From the NCBI RefSeq assembly GCF_020023995.1, contig NZ_NRRD01000001.1, positions 248,001 through 312,000 on the forward strand: a stretch of 64,000 nt of DNA. The letters are read 5' to 3'. The first letter of the stretch is position 1. Each line of letters opens with the position of its first letter. The stretch comes from Rhodobacter sp. TJ_12 (GTDB lineage Bacteria > Pseudomonadota > Alphaproteobacteria > Rhodobacterales > Rhodobacteraceae). The notes under the pieces were generated by a model. It did no database searches. It worked only from the letters and a program-made list of their open reading frames with translations, and was not told the origin of the DNA. The translations under genes were made by a program, and so were the position numbers. This document shows, one piece after another, positions 44,118-53,391 of this stretch.

Positions 44118-44810
44118 ATGGCGTCCGAGTTCCGTAGAAAGGAAAGCCGTGCGCAAACCGGGAAATATTATGGCAAGGGCGCGTTTATTTTTTCTGTTTC
44201 TGTCGCAATCTTAGTGGGAGCGTTTATCATAATTTTCGAGAGTAATCTCTCGCCCGCATATTCGATAGATAACCTAAAGAATTTCATCGCACCGGCGGTG
44301 ACCGCTCTTGTAGCGAGTGCCTCTCTCGTCGTCTCATTCGTCGCTCTCAAAGAACAGACGAAGATGCGCCAGGCGGGGACAGACCCAGTGCTCATTGCTC
44401 ATCTTGGGGAAGACCCAGATCAACCCTCATTAGTCCGGTTACGAATAACAAATGTAGGGGCAGGGGCAGCAATGAATGTAAGTATGCGTTCGGATATGGA
44501 TTTGTCATCGTCTCCAAAGCGACTTACTGGGAAAACATTTGATACGCCCTTTGTGCGAGGGGAGGCTGTTATTAGAACAATATTGCAGGGCAATTTTGTT
44601 TCGTACAACTTAGGCTTGGGATTTGAGTTGCTTCAGGATCCCGCTCTTCCTCCTTTTAAGGTAAGCTTGAGATATCAGGACATTGAGGGTGTGCAATATA
44701 GCTCATCTCATTTGATTGATGTTACAGAGTTGGCAGGGCAACCTGCAAATGAGCCGCCACTTATGAAAATTTCACGCTCGCTCGAAAAGATCAGCAATAA
44801 GCTGAAGTAA
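44118..44810 (+). CDS. AT-rich hypothetical protein with two membrane segments
   Basis: A 230-residue protein of unknown function. Two transmembrane helices lie near residues 20-38 (GAFIFSVSVAILVGAFIII) and 55-78 (NFIAPAVTALVASASLVVSF), followed by a short coiled stretch (ALKEQTKMRQ). A cytoplasmic or periplasmic beta-rich domain opens TDPVLIAHLGEDPDQPSLVR and contains LRITNVGAGAAMNVSM; the N-x-G-x-G-A-A-x-N-V pattern recurs in many uncharacterised bacterial membrane proteins. The base composition is plainly AT-richer than anything nearby and uses TTA, ATA and AGA codons that the neighbours avoid, indicating recent acquisition. Three bases separate it from the RraB-like gene. Confidence 0.7.
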   Translation: MASEFRRKESRAQTGKYYGKGAFIFSVSVAILVGAFIIIFESNLSPAYSIDNLKNFIAPAVTALVASASLVVSFVALKEQTKMRQAGTDPVLIAHLGEDPDQPSLVRLRITNVGAGAAMNVSMRSDMDLSSSPKRLTGKTFDTPFVRGEAVIRTILQGNFVSYNLGLGFELLQDPALPPFKVSLRYQDIEGVQYSSSHLIDVTELAGQPANEPPLMKISRSLEKISNKLK

Positions 44811-44832
44811 ATAGGTTGCGCCTACTGGCGGC

Positions 44833-44862
44833 TTGACCGCACCACCTCCCGGCGTCTATACG
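44833..44862 (+). promoter_or_regulatory. Predicted promoter of rplO-secY-adk
   Basis: TTGACC and TATACG are separated by 18 bases, immediately downstream of the AT-rich gene and about 98 bases upstream of rplO. This is one of the better promoter matches in the window and lies where normal GC content resumes. Confidence 0.6.
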
Positions 44863-44959
44863 CCCCCGGTGGCCTCTCTCGGGGCTCAGAATCAACAAGA
44901 AATGCCGTGTGTGCTCCGGTTTCGCTTCCGGGGGCATTGTCCGGCAAAGGAGAAGCGAT

Positions 44960-45427
44960 ATGAAACTGAACGAACTGCGCGACAATGCTGGCGCCGCCAC
45001 CAAGAAAAAACGCATCGCCCGTGGCCCGGGCTCGGGCAAGGGCAAGATGGGTGGCCGTGGTATCAAAGGCCAAAAGTCGCGGTCTGGTGTGGCCCTGAAC
45101 GGTTACGAAGGCGGCCAAATGCCGCTCTACCGGCGTTTGCCGAAGCGCGGCTTCAACAAGCCGAACCGCAAGGCCTTCGCCGTTGTGAACCTCGGCCTGA
45201 TCGAGAAATTCATCGGCCTTGGCAAACTCGACGCCTCGGTGGAAATCACCGAAGACGCGCTGGTTGCGGCGGGTCTGACCTCGCGCAAGCTCGATGGCAT
45301 CCGCGTGCTTGCCAAAGGCGAAATCTCCACCAAGGTCACGCTGAACGTGACCGGTGCTTCGAAAGCGGCCATTGAGGCCGTGGAAAAAGCCGGTGGCAAA
45401 CTGACCGTTGCTGCTGCGGCCGAATAA
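44960..45427 (+). CDS. rplO: 50S ribosomal protein L15
   Basis: 155 residues: [20 protein letters not shown], then [10 protein letters not shown]-like [20 protein letters not shown] and [20 protein letters not shown] late assembly protein of the 50S. Start at 44960 follows AAAGGAGAAGCGAT; the longer frame from 44909 is rejected. It precedes secY by 103 bases. Confidence 0.97.
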   Translation: MKLNELRDNAGAATKKKRIARGPGSGKGKMGGRGIKGQKSRSGVALNGYEGGQMPLYRRLPKRGFNKPNRKAFAVVNLGLIEKFIGLGKLDASVEITEDALVAAGLTSRKLDGIRVLAKGEISTKVTLNVTGASKAAIEAVEKAGGKLTVAAAAE

Positions 45428-45530
45428 TCGGTTGTGGGCGGGGCCATCCCCGCTTACATAGGCAACAGTTTTCCAGGCGCCGCCGACCGGGAAACGGTCG
45501 CGCGGCGCCTTACGCATGAAAGAGACGGGT

Positions 45531-46898
<1,368 letters not shown>

Positions 46899-46911
46899 GG
46901 GGAGGGGAAGA

Positions 46912-47565
46912 ATGGCCAATATCATCCTGCTGGGACCGCCCGGCGCCGGTAAGGGCACGCAGGCCCGCAAGCTGGTCGAAGACCGCGGTATGGTGCAACT
47001 GTCCACCGGGGATATGTTGCGCGAAGCAAAGACCTCGGGCACCGAGATGGGCCAGCGCGTTGCCGAAGTGATGGACCGCGGCGAGCTTGTGACCGATGAG
47101 ATCGTGATTGGCCTGATCGAAGAAAAACTGGCCACCACCGAGGCCAATGGCTTCATCTTCGATGGCTTCCCCCGCACCTTGCCGCAAGCCGATGCACTGG
47201 GGCGTTTGCTGGCCCGGATGGGGCAAAAGCTGGATGCCGTGATTGAGATGCGCGTGGATGACGAGGCGCTGGTGCGCCGGATCACCGGGCGCTTCACCTG
47301 CGGCAATTGCGGCGAGGTCTACCACGATGAGACCCGCCCGACGAAGGTCGAGGGCACCTGTGATGTTTGCGGCAGCCATGACATGAAGCGGCGCGCCGAC
47401 GACAATGAAGACAGCCTCAAGACCCGGCTGATGGAATACTACAAGAAGACCTCTCCGCTGATCGGGTATTACTACCACGCGGGCGATTTGTTCGCGGTGG
47501 ATGGTCTGGCGCAAATCGATGCCGTGGCCGCATCGATGGCCGCGATTTTGGATCAGCAAGCCTGA
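46912..47565 (+). CDS. adk: Adenylate kinase, zinc-type long form
   Basis: 217 residues. [20 protein letters not shown] carries the P-loop, [12 protein letters not shown] the AMP site and [10 protein letters not shown] the second AMP contact. The LID contains [19 protein letters not shown] with CDVCGSHDM, four cysteines able to bind structural zinc as in Gram-positive and many alphaproteobacterial enzymes. It balances adenine nucleotides. It follows secY by 13 bases, the usual spc order. Confidence 0.97.
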   Translation: MANIILLGPPGAGKGTQARKLVEDRGMVQLSTGDMLREAKTSGTEMGQRVAEVMDRGELVTDEIVIGLIEEKLATTEANGFIFDGFPRTLPQADALGRLLARMGQKLDAVIEMRVDDEALVRRITGRFTCGNCGEVYHDETRPTKVEGTCDVCGSHDMKRRADDNEDSLKTRLMEYYKKTSPLIGYYYHAGDLFAVDGLAQIDAVAASMAAILDQQA

Positions 47566-47578
47566 TGACGCTTGGCGC

Positions 47579-47607
47579 TTGACGTGGGGGGAAATACCCT
47601 CTAGGTC
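47579..47607 (+). promoter_or_regulatory. Predicted promoter of the alpha operon (rpsM-rpsK-rpoA-rplQ)
   Basis: TTGACG and TAGGTC are 17 bases apart, beginning 14 bases after the adk stop and about 135 bases upstream of rpsM. rpmJ, which follows secY in many bacteria, is absent from this gap. Confidence 0.55.
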
Positions 47608-47741
47608 ACGGCGTCTCGCAAGAGAATCGCCCGAATCTCCGGGGTCCGGAGGTTTGGGCGTTTACGCCGTTCGGGAAAACCTGAACATGTTGTGAAAAAA
47701 GGTTCTGGCGCTACGGAACCGCAACGAAAGGAAAGAACGCT

Positions 47742-48110
47742 TTGGCTCGTATTGCTGGCGTCAACATTCCGACCGGGAAACGCGTCCCGATCGCTCTTCA
47801 ATATATCCACGGCATTGGCCCGATGTTCGCGAAACAAATCGTGGACGCGGTCGGCATCGACACCACCCGCCGTGTGAACGAACTCTCCGACGCCGAAGTG
47901 CTCGCCATCCGCGAATACATCGACTCGCATTTCACCGTCGAAGGTGACCTGCGTCGCGAAGTGTCGATGAACATCAAGCGTCTGATGGACCTTGGTTGCT
48001 ACCGTGGCCTGCGTCACCGCAAGAACCTGCCGGTTCGCGGCCAGCGCACCCACACGAACGCCCGCACCCGCAAGGGCCCGGCGAAACCGATCGCCGGCAA
48101 GAAGAAATAA
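47742..48110 (+). CDS. rpsM: 30S ribosomal protein S13
   Basis: 122 residues: (M)[20 protein letters not shown], then [20 protein letters not shown] and [14 protein letters not shown]. The only start that gives this universal N-terminus is a TTG codon at 47742, preceded by GAAAGGAAAG, so initiation is at a weak codon. S13 forms head bridges to the 50S. 13 bases before rpsK. Confidence 0.97.
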   Translation: MARIAGVNIPTGKRVPIALQYIHGIGPMFAKQIVDAVGIDTTRRVNELSDAEVLAIREYIDSHFTVEGDLRREVSMNIKRLMDLGCYRGLRHRKNLPVRGQRTHTNARTRKGPAKPIAGKKK

Positions 48111-48123
48111 GGGAGGGTAGCAC

Positions 48124-48513
48124 ATGGCTCGTGATAAGACTCGCGTTAAACGCAAAGAGCGTAAAAATATCGCCGCTGGCGTGGTGCATGTGAACTCTTC
48201 GTTCAACAACACCAAAATCCTGATCTCGGACGTTCAGGGCAATGCCATTTCGTGGTCCTCGTCGGGCACCATGGGCTTTAAGGGCTCGCGTAAATCGACC
48301 CCCTATGCCGCCCAGATGGCTGCCGAAGACGCCGCCCGTAAGGCGCAAGAACACGGTCTGAAAACCGTGGACGTGGAAGTGCAAGGCCCCGGTTCGGGGC
48401 GCGAGTCGGCGCTGCGCGCGCTGGCCGCGGTTGGTCTCAACATCACCTCGATCCGTGATGTGACGCCGATCGCGCACAACGGCTGCCGTCCGCCCAAGCG
48501 CCGCCGCGTCTAA
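48124..48513 (+). CDS. rpsK: 30S ribosomal protein S11
   Basis: 129 residues: [39 protein letters not shown] and the C-terminal [18 protein letters not shown]. It binds near the platform and the anti-Shine-Dalgarno. rpsD, which stands after it in E. coli, is absent here, as is normal in alphaproteobacteria. Confidence 0.97.
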   Translation: MARDKTRVKRKERKNIAAGVVHVNSSFNNTKILISDVQGNAISWSSSGTMGFKGSRKSTPYAAQMAAEDAARKAQEHGLKTVDVEVQGPGSGRESALRALAAVGLNITSIRDVTPIAHNGCRPPKRRRV

Positions 48514-48524
48514 GTGTTTGTTTT

Positions 48525-48572
48525 AAGCCGGGCCGTGCGGAAAGTCGCGCGGCCCGGTTCGTTTCGTTTTTT
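48525..48572 (+). terminator. Terminator-like hairpin between rpsK and rpoA
   Basis: CCGGGCCGTGCG pairs with CGCGCGGCCCGG (one bulge or mismatch), followed by TTCGTTTCGTTTTTT. It lies 14 bases after the rpsK stop and 57 bases before rpoA. It looks able to reduce read-through from S11 into the polymerase subunit gene; complete termination would require another rpoA promoter, which I do not see. Confidence 0.55.
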
Positions 48573-48629
48573 CCTCGGGCGTTCCGGATTTAGGGACATG
48601 GGTCCGGAACAAGAATGGAGGCAGAGCGC

Positions 48630-49646
48630 ATGATCCATAAGAATTGGGCCGAGCTGATCAAGCCGACGCAGCTTGAAATCAAGCCGGGCAACGACCCCCA
48701 ACGTCAAGCCACAGTGATCGCCGAACCGCTCGAACGCGGCTTCGGTCTGACGCTCGGCAACGCGCTGCGCCGCGTGCTGATGAGCTCGCTGCAGGGTGCG
48801 GCCATCACCTCGGTGCAGATCGACAACGTGCTGCACGAGTTTTCCAGCGTGGCTGGTGTGCGCGAAGATGTCACCGACATCATCCTGAACCTGAAGGGCA
48901 TTGCGCTCAAGATGGATGTCGAAGGGCCGAAGCGGCTGTCGATCTCGGCCAAAGGGCCGGGCGTCGTCACCGGCGGCGACATCTCCGAAAGCGCGGGCAT
49001 CGAGGTTCTGAACAAGGACCACGTGATCTGCCACCTCGACGATGGCGCCGATGTGTTCATGGAACTGACCGTGAACACTGGCAAAGGCTATGTGGCCGCC
49101 GACAAAAACCGCCCCGAAGATGCGCCGATTGGCCTGATGCCGATCGATGCGATCTATTCGCCGGTCAAGAAGGTTGCCTACGAAGTCCAGCCCACCCGTG
49201 AAGGTCAGGTGCTTGACTATGACAAGCTGACGATGAAAATCGAAACCGATGGCTCGCTGAGCCCGGAAGATGCCGTGGCCTATGCTGCGCGCATTTTGCA
49301 AGATCAGCTTTCCATCTTCGTCAACTTCGAAGAGCCGGAATCGGCCTCGAAACAGGATTCGGACGACGGGCTGGAATTCAACCCGCTGCTTCTGAAGAAA
49401 GTCGACGAGCTGGAACTGTCGGTCCGTTCGGCCAACTGCCTGAAGAACGACAACATCGTCTACATTGGCGATCTGATCCAGAAAACCGAAGCCGAGATGC
49501 TGCGCACCCCGAACTTCGGCCGCAAGTCGCTCAACGAGATCAAGGAAGTGCTCTCGTCGATGGGTCTGCATCTGGGCATGGAAGTCGAAGACTGGCCGCC
49601 GGAAAACATCGAAGATCTGGCCAAGCGCTTCGAAGACCAGTTCTAA
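48630..49646 (+). CDS. rpoA: DNA-directed RNA polymerase subunit alpha
   Basis: 338 residues. The N-terminal dimerisation domain holds [20 protein letters not shown] and [20 protein letters not shown]; the C-terminal DNA-binding domain holds [19 protein letters not shown] and [20 protein letters not shown]. The start at 48630 ([17 protein letters not shown]) follows GGAGGCAGAGCGC; the ATG at 48615 is rejected because it lies on the ribosome binding site. It assembles core polymerase and contacts UP elements and activators. It follows rpsK after a 116-base gap with a terminator-like hairpin. Confidence 0.98.
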   Translation: MIHKNWAELIKPTQLEIKPGNDPQRQATVIAEPLERGFGLTLGNALRRVLMSSLQGAAITSVQIDNVLHEFSSVAGVREDVTDIILNLKGIALKMDVEGPKRLSISAKGPGVVTGGDISESAGIEVLNKDHVICHLDDGADVFMELTVNTGKGYVAADKNRPEDAPIGLMPIDAIYSPVKKVAYEVQPTREGQVLDYDKLTMKIETDGSLSPEDAVAYAARILQDQLSIFVNFEEPESASKQDSDDGLEFNPLLLKKVDELELSVRSANCLKNDNIVYIGDLIQKTEAEMLRTPNFGRKSLNEIKEVLSSMGLHLGMEVEDWPPENIEDLAKRFEDQF

Positions 49647-49776
49647 GTTTTCGGGGGGCGGCAACGCCCCCCAACCAATGCCCGGACCGCCGGGGAACCT
49701 TGGGCAAATGCCCCAACGACGACCCCTGCTACGCACGGGGGCCAACACAAAGTAAAACGCGACTTAGGAGATTATC

Positions 49777-50196
49777 ATGCGTCACGCTCGCGGTTACCGC
49801 CGTCTGAACCGTACCCACGAACACCGCAAAGCGCTGTTCGCCAACATGTGCGGCTCGCTCATCGAACATGAGCAGATCAAGACCACCCTTCCCAAAGCGA
49901 AGGAGCTGCGTCCGGTCATCGAAAAACTGATCACCCTCGCTAAGCGTGGTGATCTGCATGCCCGCCGTCAGGCTGCGGCAATGCTCAAACAAGACAAAGA
50001 CGTGGCCAAACTCTTCGAAGTGCTCGGCCCGCGCTACAAAGAGCGTAACGGTGGTTACACCCGCGTTCTGAAAGCCGGTTTCCGCTATGGTGACATGGCG
50101 CCGATGGCGTTCATCGAACTGGTGGATCGCGACATCGCCGCCAAAGGCGCCGCTGACAAAGCCCGCCTTGAGGCCGAAGAGGCCGCCGAGGATTGA
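49777..50196 (+). CDS. rplQ: 50S ribosomal protein L17
   Basis: 139 residues: [20 protein letters not shown], the helix [20 protein letters not shown] and [20 protein letters not shown], then [11 protein letters not shown], with an alanine/glutamate-rich tail. Last gene of the alpha operon; a strong terminator follows. A GGGGGGCG/CGCCCCCC hairpin lies between rpoA and rplQ. Confidence 0.97.
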   Translation: MRHARGYRRLNRTHEHRKALFANMCGSLIEHEQIKTTLPKAKELRPVIEKLITLAKRGDLHARRQAAAMLKQDKDVAKLFEVLGPRYKERNGGYTRVLKAGFRYGDMAPMAFIELVDRDIAAKGAADKARLEAEEAAED

Positions 50197-50218
50197 TCTT
50201 TCCGTAAGGGAAGTTTCA

Positions 50219-50248
50219 AAGACCCGTCACTGTGTGGCGGGTCTTTTG
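50219..50248 (+). terminator. Intrinsic terminator of the alpha operon
   Basis: AAGACCCGTCAC and GTGGCGGGTCTT pair over 12 bp (one G-T) around a TGT loop, followed by TTGCATTTT. Confidence 0.85.
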
Positions 50249-50313
50249 CATTTTGGCAGCAAAGACAAGCGCTTCTGGGAATGGGGGTGTCGGCGCTGCG
50301 GCACAATTCGGAG

Positions 50314-50342
50314 TTGATATTTTTCGTTACAACCTGTCTAAA
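50314..50342 (+). promoter_or_regulatory. Candidate luxR promoter, possibly leaderless
   Basis: TTGATA and TCTAAA are 17 bases apart. The -10 ends only five bases before the luxR ATG at 50348, so transcription would begin at or next to the start codon. A 16-base element ACCTGTCTAAAAAGGT (50332-50347) with ACCT/AGGT arms overlaps it and vaguely resembles half of a lux box. Confidence 0.35.
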
Positions 50343-50347
50343 AAGGT

Positions 50348-50959
50348 ATGTCTATTCACGCCGAGATCAATAAGTGCCTGCGCGAGCTAAGCCGTCTGTC
50401 CCCAGACGGTTATTTCGTTGGTCTGCACATTCGATTCGCGGCACCGATCATGCAGTTTCAGACCTATCCGGAGGCCTGGAGCGACCATTACACGCGGCAA
50501 GGCTATGCGCTGCGCGATCCAACGATCGCCTGGGGGTTTTCGACCGAAGGTGCCAGCCGCTGGAGCGAATTCACGCTGCCCGACCCGTTTAACATCCTAG
50601 GAGAAGCCAGGAAGTTCGGGTTGGCCTTTGGGGTTACGGTCTCTTGGGGGCCGGTTTCCTCGCGCACCATTGCCTCTTTTACTTCGCGAGAACGCGAATT
50701 CCGGGATGACGAGATTGAAAAAATCTCGCAACTGGTCCGACGCCTGCATGATATCACGCAGCCGCCGGAGGGCCTCACGAAGGCCCAGCTCGAGGCCCTG
50801 CGGTGCATCGCTGCCGGGGATCGACATGCTGCTGCTGCTGCGAAGCTTGGCATCACGCAGTCTGCGTTCAAGGCACGTCTGCTGTCGGCGCGCGAGCGCT
50901 TGATGGCGCGCACGACTGCCGAAGCTATTCAGCGAGCGAAGGAGTATCGGCTGCTGTAG
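50348..50959 (+). CDS. LuxR-family acyl-homoserine-lactone receptor/regulator
   Basis: 203 residues, somewhat shorter than typical. The autoinducer domain keeps the ligand-pocket residues at the right spacing: W, Y+4, D+9, P (EAWSDHYTRQGYALRDP) and the later W 15 residues after the Asp (EGASRWSEF). The C-terminal helix-turn-helix is recognisable but divergent: LTKAQLEALRCIAAGD in place of LTxREXE..W.A.GK, and ITQSAFKARLLSARERL in place of ISxxTVxxHLxxAxxKL. I expect it to bind an AHL; DNA specificity may be unusual or lost. It reads with luxI, 50 bases downstream, in one unit after the rplQ terminator. Confidence 0.85.
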   Translation: MSIHAEINKCLRELSRLSPDGYFVGLHIRFAAPIMQFQTYPEAWSDHYTRQGYALRDPTIAWGFSTEGASRWSEFTLPDPFNILGEARKFGLAFGVTVSWGPVSSRTIASFTSREREFRDDEIEKISQLVRRLHDITQPPEGLTKAQLEALRCIAAGDRHAAAAAKLGITQSAFKARLLSARERLMARTTAEAIQRAKEYRLL

Positions 50960-51009
50960 GTCCCTGCGGCGGTCACTTCCGGGCCCTATTTTCAACCCGG
51001 AGAAGACCA

Positions 51010-51600
51010 ATGCAGACCACCACTCTTTCCTTTGCCAACATGCACAACCATGGCGAGCTTTTTGCAAACCTGTTTCGCGCACGGCGGCAAAGTTTTATTG
51101 TGCAAAAGAACTGGGACCTGCCCGAAGAAATGGGCATGGAATTCGACCAGTATGACACGCCGCAAAGCCGGTGGATCGCGATCCACGATTTGGGGCGTGT
51201 GCTTGCCGGTTTCCGGCTGACCCCGACCACGGCGCGGTGCGGGATTTACAGCTACATGATTCGTGACGCGCAAAAGGGAACGCTTGGCGGGTCGATCCCG
51301 TCTGATCTGCTTTATGCAGAGGCCCCCGTGGACCCGCAGGTTTGGGAAAATTCGCGGGTGTTCGTGTCGCATGACATTCCCCAAAGCCTGCGCCGCAAGG
51401 TGCATTTCCGGATGGTCGAGGCGATGACGGGCGCGGCGCGCGAACTTGGGGCGACACGGTTGATCGCGCTGACGGCGGCCAGCTGGCCGCGCTGGTATGG
51501 CCGCTGTGGGCTTCATGCCGAGGCGATCGGGCGGACCATGTTCATCGACGATGGCGATTACCAGTGCGTCTCCATCGATCTAAGCGGCAAGATGCACTGA
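51010..51600 (+). CDS. LuxI-family acyl-homoserine-lactone synthase
   Basis: 196 residues. All ten or so LuxI positions that I can align are present: R-x3-F-x5-W (RRQSFIVQKNW), E-F-D-x2-D (GMEFDQYDTP), the FRL arginine and the ENSRVFV motif. It makes an AHL signal from S-adenosylmethionine and an acyl-ACP. The start at 51010 follows CCCGGAGAAGACCA. The gene is adjacent to its presumed receptor; no promoter or lux box was seen in the 50-base gap, so cotranscription with luxR is likely. The acyl chain cannot be predicted from sequence. Confidence 0.93.
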   Translation: MQTTTLSFANMHNHGELFANLFRARRQSFIVQKNWDLPEEMGMEFDQYDTPQSRWIAIHDLGRVLAGFRLTPTTARCGIYSYMIRDAQKGTLGGSIPSDLLYAEAPVDPQVWENSRVFVSHDIPQSLRRKVHFRMVEAMTGAARELGATRLIALTAASWPRWYGRCGLHAEAIGRTMFIDDGDYQCVSIDLSGKMH

Positions 51601-51674
51601 TGCCGCTATGACGCTGGTGGCTCCGCTCTTCTGCCCTTCCGCCTCGGGACGGCGGCGGCTAGGGTGGGGCCATC

Positions 51675-52982
51675 ATGCCCGACCTGTTCGATACCCCCAC
51701 CCCCGCCAATGCGGAAGCGCCGCGCCCCCTTGCTGATCGCATCCGCCCCAAGCATCTGTCCGAGGTGATCGGGCAGCGCCATGTTTTGGGCGAAGAGGGG
51801 CCGCTTGGCGCGATGTTGGCGGCGGGTTGGCTGGGATCGGTGGTCTTTTGGGGGCCGCCCGGGGTGGGCAAAACCACGATCGCGCGGCTCTTGGCGCATG
51901 AAACCGACCGCGCCTTCGTGCAGATTTCGGCGATCTTTTCGGGGGTGCCCGAATTGCGCAAGGTGTTCGAGGCGGCAAAACTCCGCTTTGGCCAGGGCAA
52001 AGGCACGCTGTTGTTCGTCGATGAGATTCACCGCTTCAACAAGGCGCAGCAAGACAGTTTCCTTCCGCATATGGAAGATGGCACCATCTTGCTGGTGGGG
52101 GCCACCACGGAAAACCCAAGCTTTGAGCTGAACGCCGCGCTTTTGTCGCGCGCGCAGGTGATCATTCTCGAACGGCTCAGCCTTGCCGATCTGGAGCGCC
52201 TTGCCCAACGCGCCGAGCAGGCTTTGCAAAAGCCCTTGCCGCTGAAGGGCCCGGCACGCGAAGCCCTTTTGGAAATGGCCGATGGCGATGGCCGCGCCGC
52301 GCTAAACCTGATTGAGCAGGTGATGGCATGGAAGGTCGATCAGCCGCTTGACACCAAGGAGCTGTCGACCCGGCTGATGCGCCGCGCCGCGAAATACGAC
52401 AAATCCGGGGATGAGCATTACAATCTGATCTCGGCTTTGCATAAGTCGGTGCGCGGATCAGACCCGGATGCCGCGCTTTACTGGTTTGGCCGGATGCTGG
52501 AGGGCGGTGAAGATCCGCGTTTTTTGGCGCGGCGGCTGACCCGAATGGCGGTGGAAGATATTGGCCTTGCCGATCCGCAGGCGCAAACGCATTGCCTGCA
52601 TGCTTGGGAAACCTACGAGCGGCTTGGTTCACCCGAGGGGGAATTGGCCTTGGCGCAGGCGGTGATTTACCTTGCGCTCGCGCCGAAATCGAATGCGGGC
52701 TACGTGGCCTATAAAGCCGCGCGCGATGCCGCGCGGAAAACCGGCTCGGCCCCGCCGCCGCGCCACATCATCAATGCCCCGACCCGGTTGATGGAGGAGC
52801 AGGGCTTTGGCGCAGGCTATCAATATGACCATGACGCCGAAGACGGGTTCTCGGGGCAGCATTACTTCCCCGATGCGATGAAACGCCCGGTCTTTTACAG
52901 CCCCGTCGAACGAGGCTTCGAGCGCGAGTTGAAAAAGCGCGTCGACTGGTTTGCCAAGCTGCGCGAAAAGCGCGGCGGTTGA
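51675..52982 (+). CDS. rarA: Replication-associated recombination protein A
   Basis: 435 residues, an AAA+ ATPase of the RarA/MgsA (Mgs1/WRNIP1) family. The Walker A is [16 protein letters not shown] near residue 60, Walker [17 protein letters not shown] near 118, and sensor 1 [12 protein letters not shown]. The C-terminal tetramerisation and lid region contains [11 protein letters not shown], then [21 protein letters not shown] and [19 protein letters not shown]. It acts at stalled replication forks with SSB. A TAGGGT-like -10 lies just upstream of the ATG but no good -35 was seen. First gene of a run of five closely spaced genes ending at 55818. Confidence 0.95.
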   Translation: MPDLFDTPTPANAEAPRPLADRIRPKHLSEVIGQRHVLGEEGPLGAMLAAGWLGSVVFWGPPGVGKTTIARLLAHETDRAFVQISAIFSGVPELRKVFEAAKLRFGQGKGTLLFVDEIHRFNKAQQDSFLPHMEDGTILLVGATTENPSFELNAALLSRAQVIILERLSLADLERLAQRAEQALQKPLPLKGPAREALLEMADGDGRAALNLIEQVMAWKVDQPLDTKELSTRLMRRAAKYDKSGDEHYNLISALHKSVRGSDPDAALYWFGRMLEGGEDPRFLARRLTRMAVEDIGLADPQAQTHCLHAWETYERLGSPEGELALAQAVIYLALAPKSNAGYVAYKAARDAARKTGSAPPPRHIINAPTRLMEEQGFGAGYQYDHDAEDGFSGQHYFPDAMKRPVFYSPVERGFERELKKRVDWFAKLREKRGG

Positions 52983-53013
52983 CAATCCGGGCCAAGCGGG
53001 CAAAGGAAACCGC

Positions 53014-53391
53014 ATGATCCAGACCCTCCTTACCGTGGCGGCGGGGGGCGCGCTTGGCGCCTCGCTCCGCTATCTTGTCAATATTAACGTGCCACGGCTT
53101 TTGGGGCATGGCTTCCCTTATGCCACGATGGTGGTCAATGTGCTGGGCAGCTTCCTGATGGGGGTGATGGTCGTGGTGCTGGCCCACAAGGGCGGCACCA
53201 AGATGGCCCCGTTTCTGATGACCGGGGTGCTGGGCGGCTTCACCACCTTTTCGGCCTTTTCGCTTGATGCGGCAAAGCTATACGAATCAGGCGAAATCCT
53301 CAGCGCGGCGGGCTATGTGATCGGAACTGTAGTCATTGCTCTGGCGGCGTTGTTCGCGGGTATGGCCTTTGCGCGAGGGTTCTTCGTATGA
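53014..53391 (+). CDS. crcB: Fluoride efflux channel CrcB/Fluc
   Basis: A 125-residue protein with four transmembrane helices. Hallmarks are GGALGASLRYLVN, the FPYATMVVNVLGSFLMGVM segment and GVLGGFTTFSAFSLDAAKL, the last with the phenylalanine box used to conduct fluoride as a dual-topology dimer. The ATG at 53014 follows AAAGGAAAC. No fluoride riboswitch was recognised upstream (31 bases after rarA). Its stop overlaps the next gene as ATGA. Confidence 0.95.
   Translation: MIQTLLTVAAGGALGASLRYLVNINVPRLLGHGFPYATMVVNVLGSFLMGVMVVVLAHKGGTKMAPFLMTGVLGGFTTFSAFSLDAAKLYESGEILSAAGYVIGTVVIALAALFAGMAFARGFFV

Noticed and set aside
33666-44810. Inserted genes as part of a genomic island with an integrase or att sites
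   Set aside because: No integrase, tRNA-end repeat, IS or target-site duplication was found at any of the three junctions.
50332-50347. A lux box at ACCTGTCTAAAAAGGT
   Set aside because: Only four-base arms pair and the spacing is short; kept solely as a weak note within the candidate promoter.
52981-53013. Fluoride riboswitch before crcB
   Set aside because: Only 31 bases separate rarA from crcB, too short for the riboswitch, and no consensus elements were seen.
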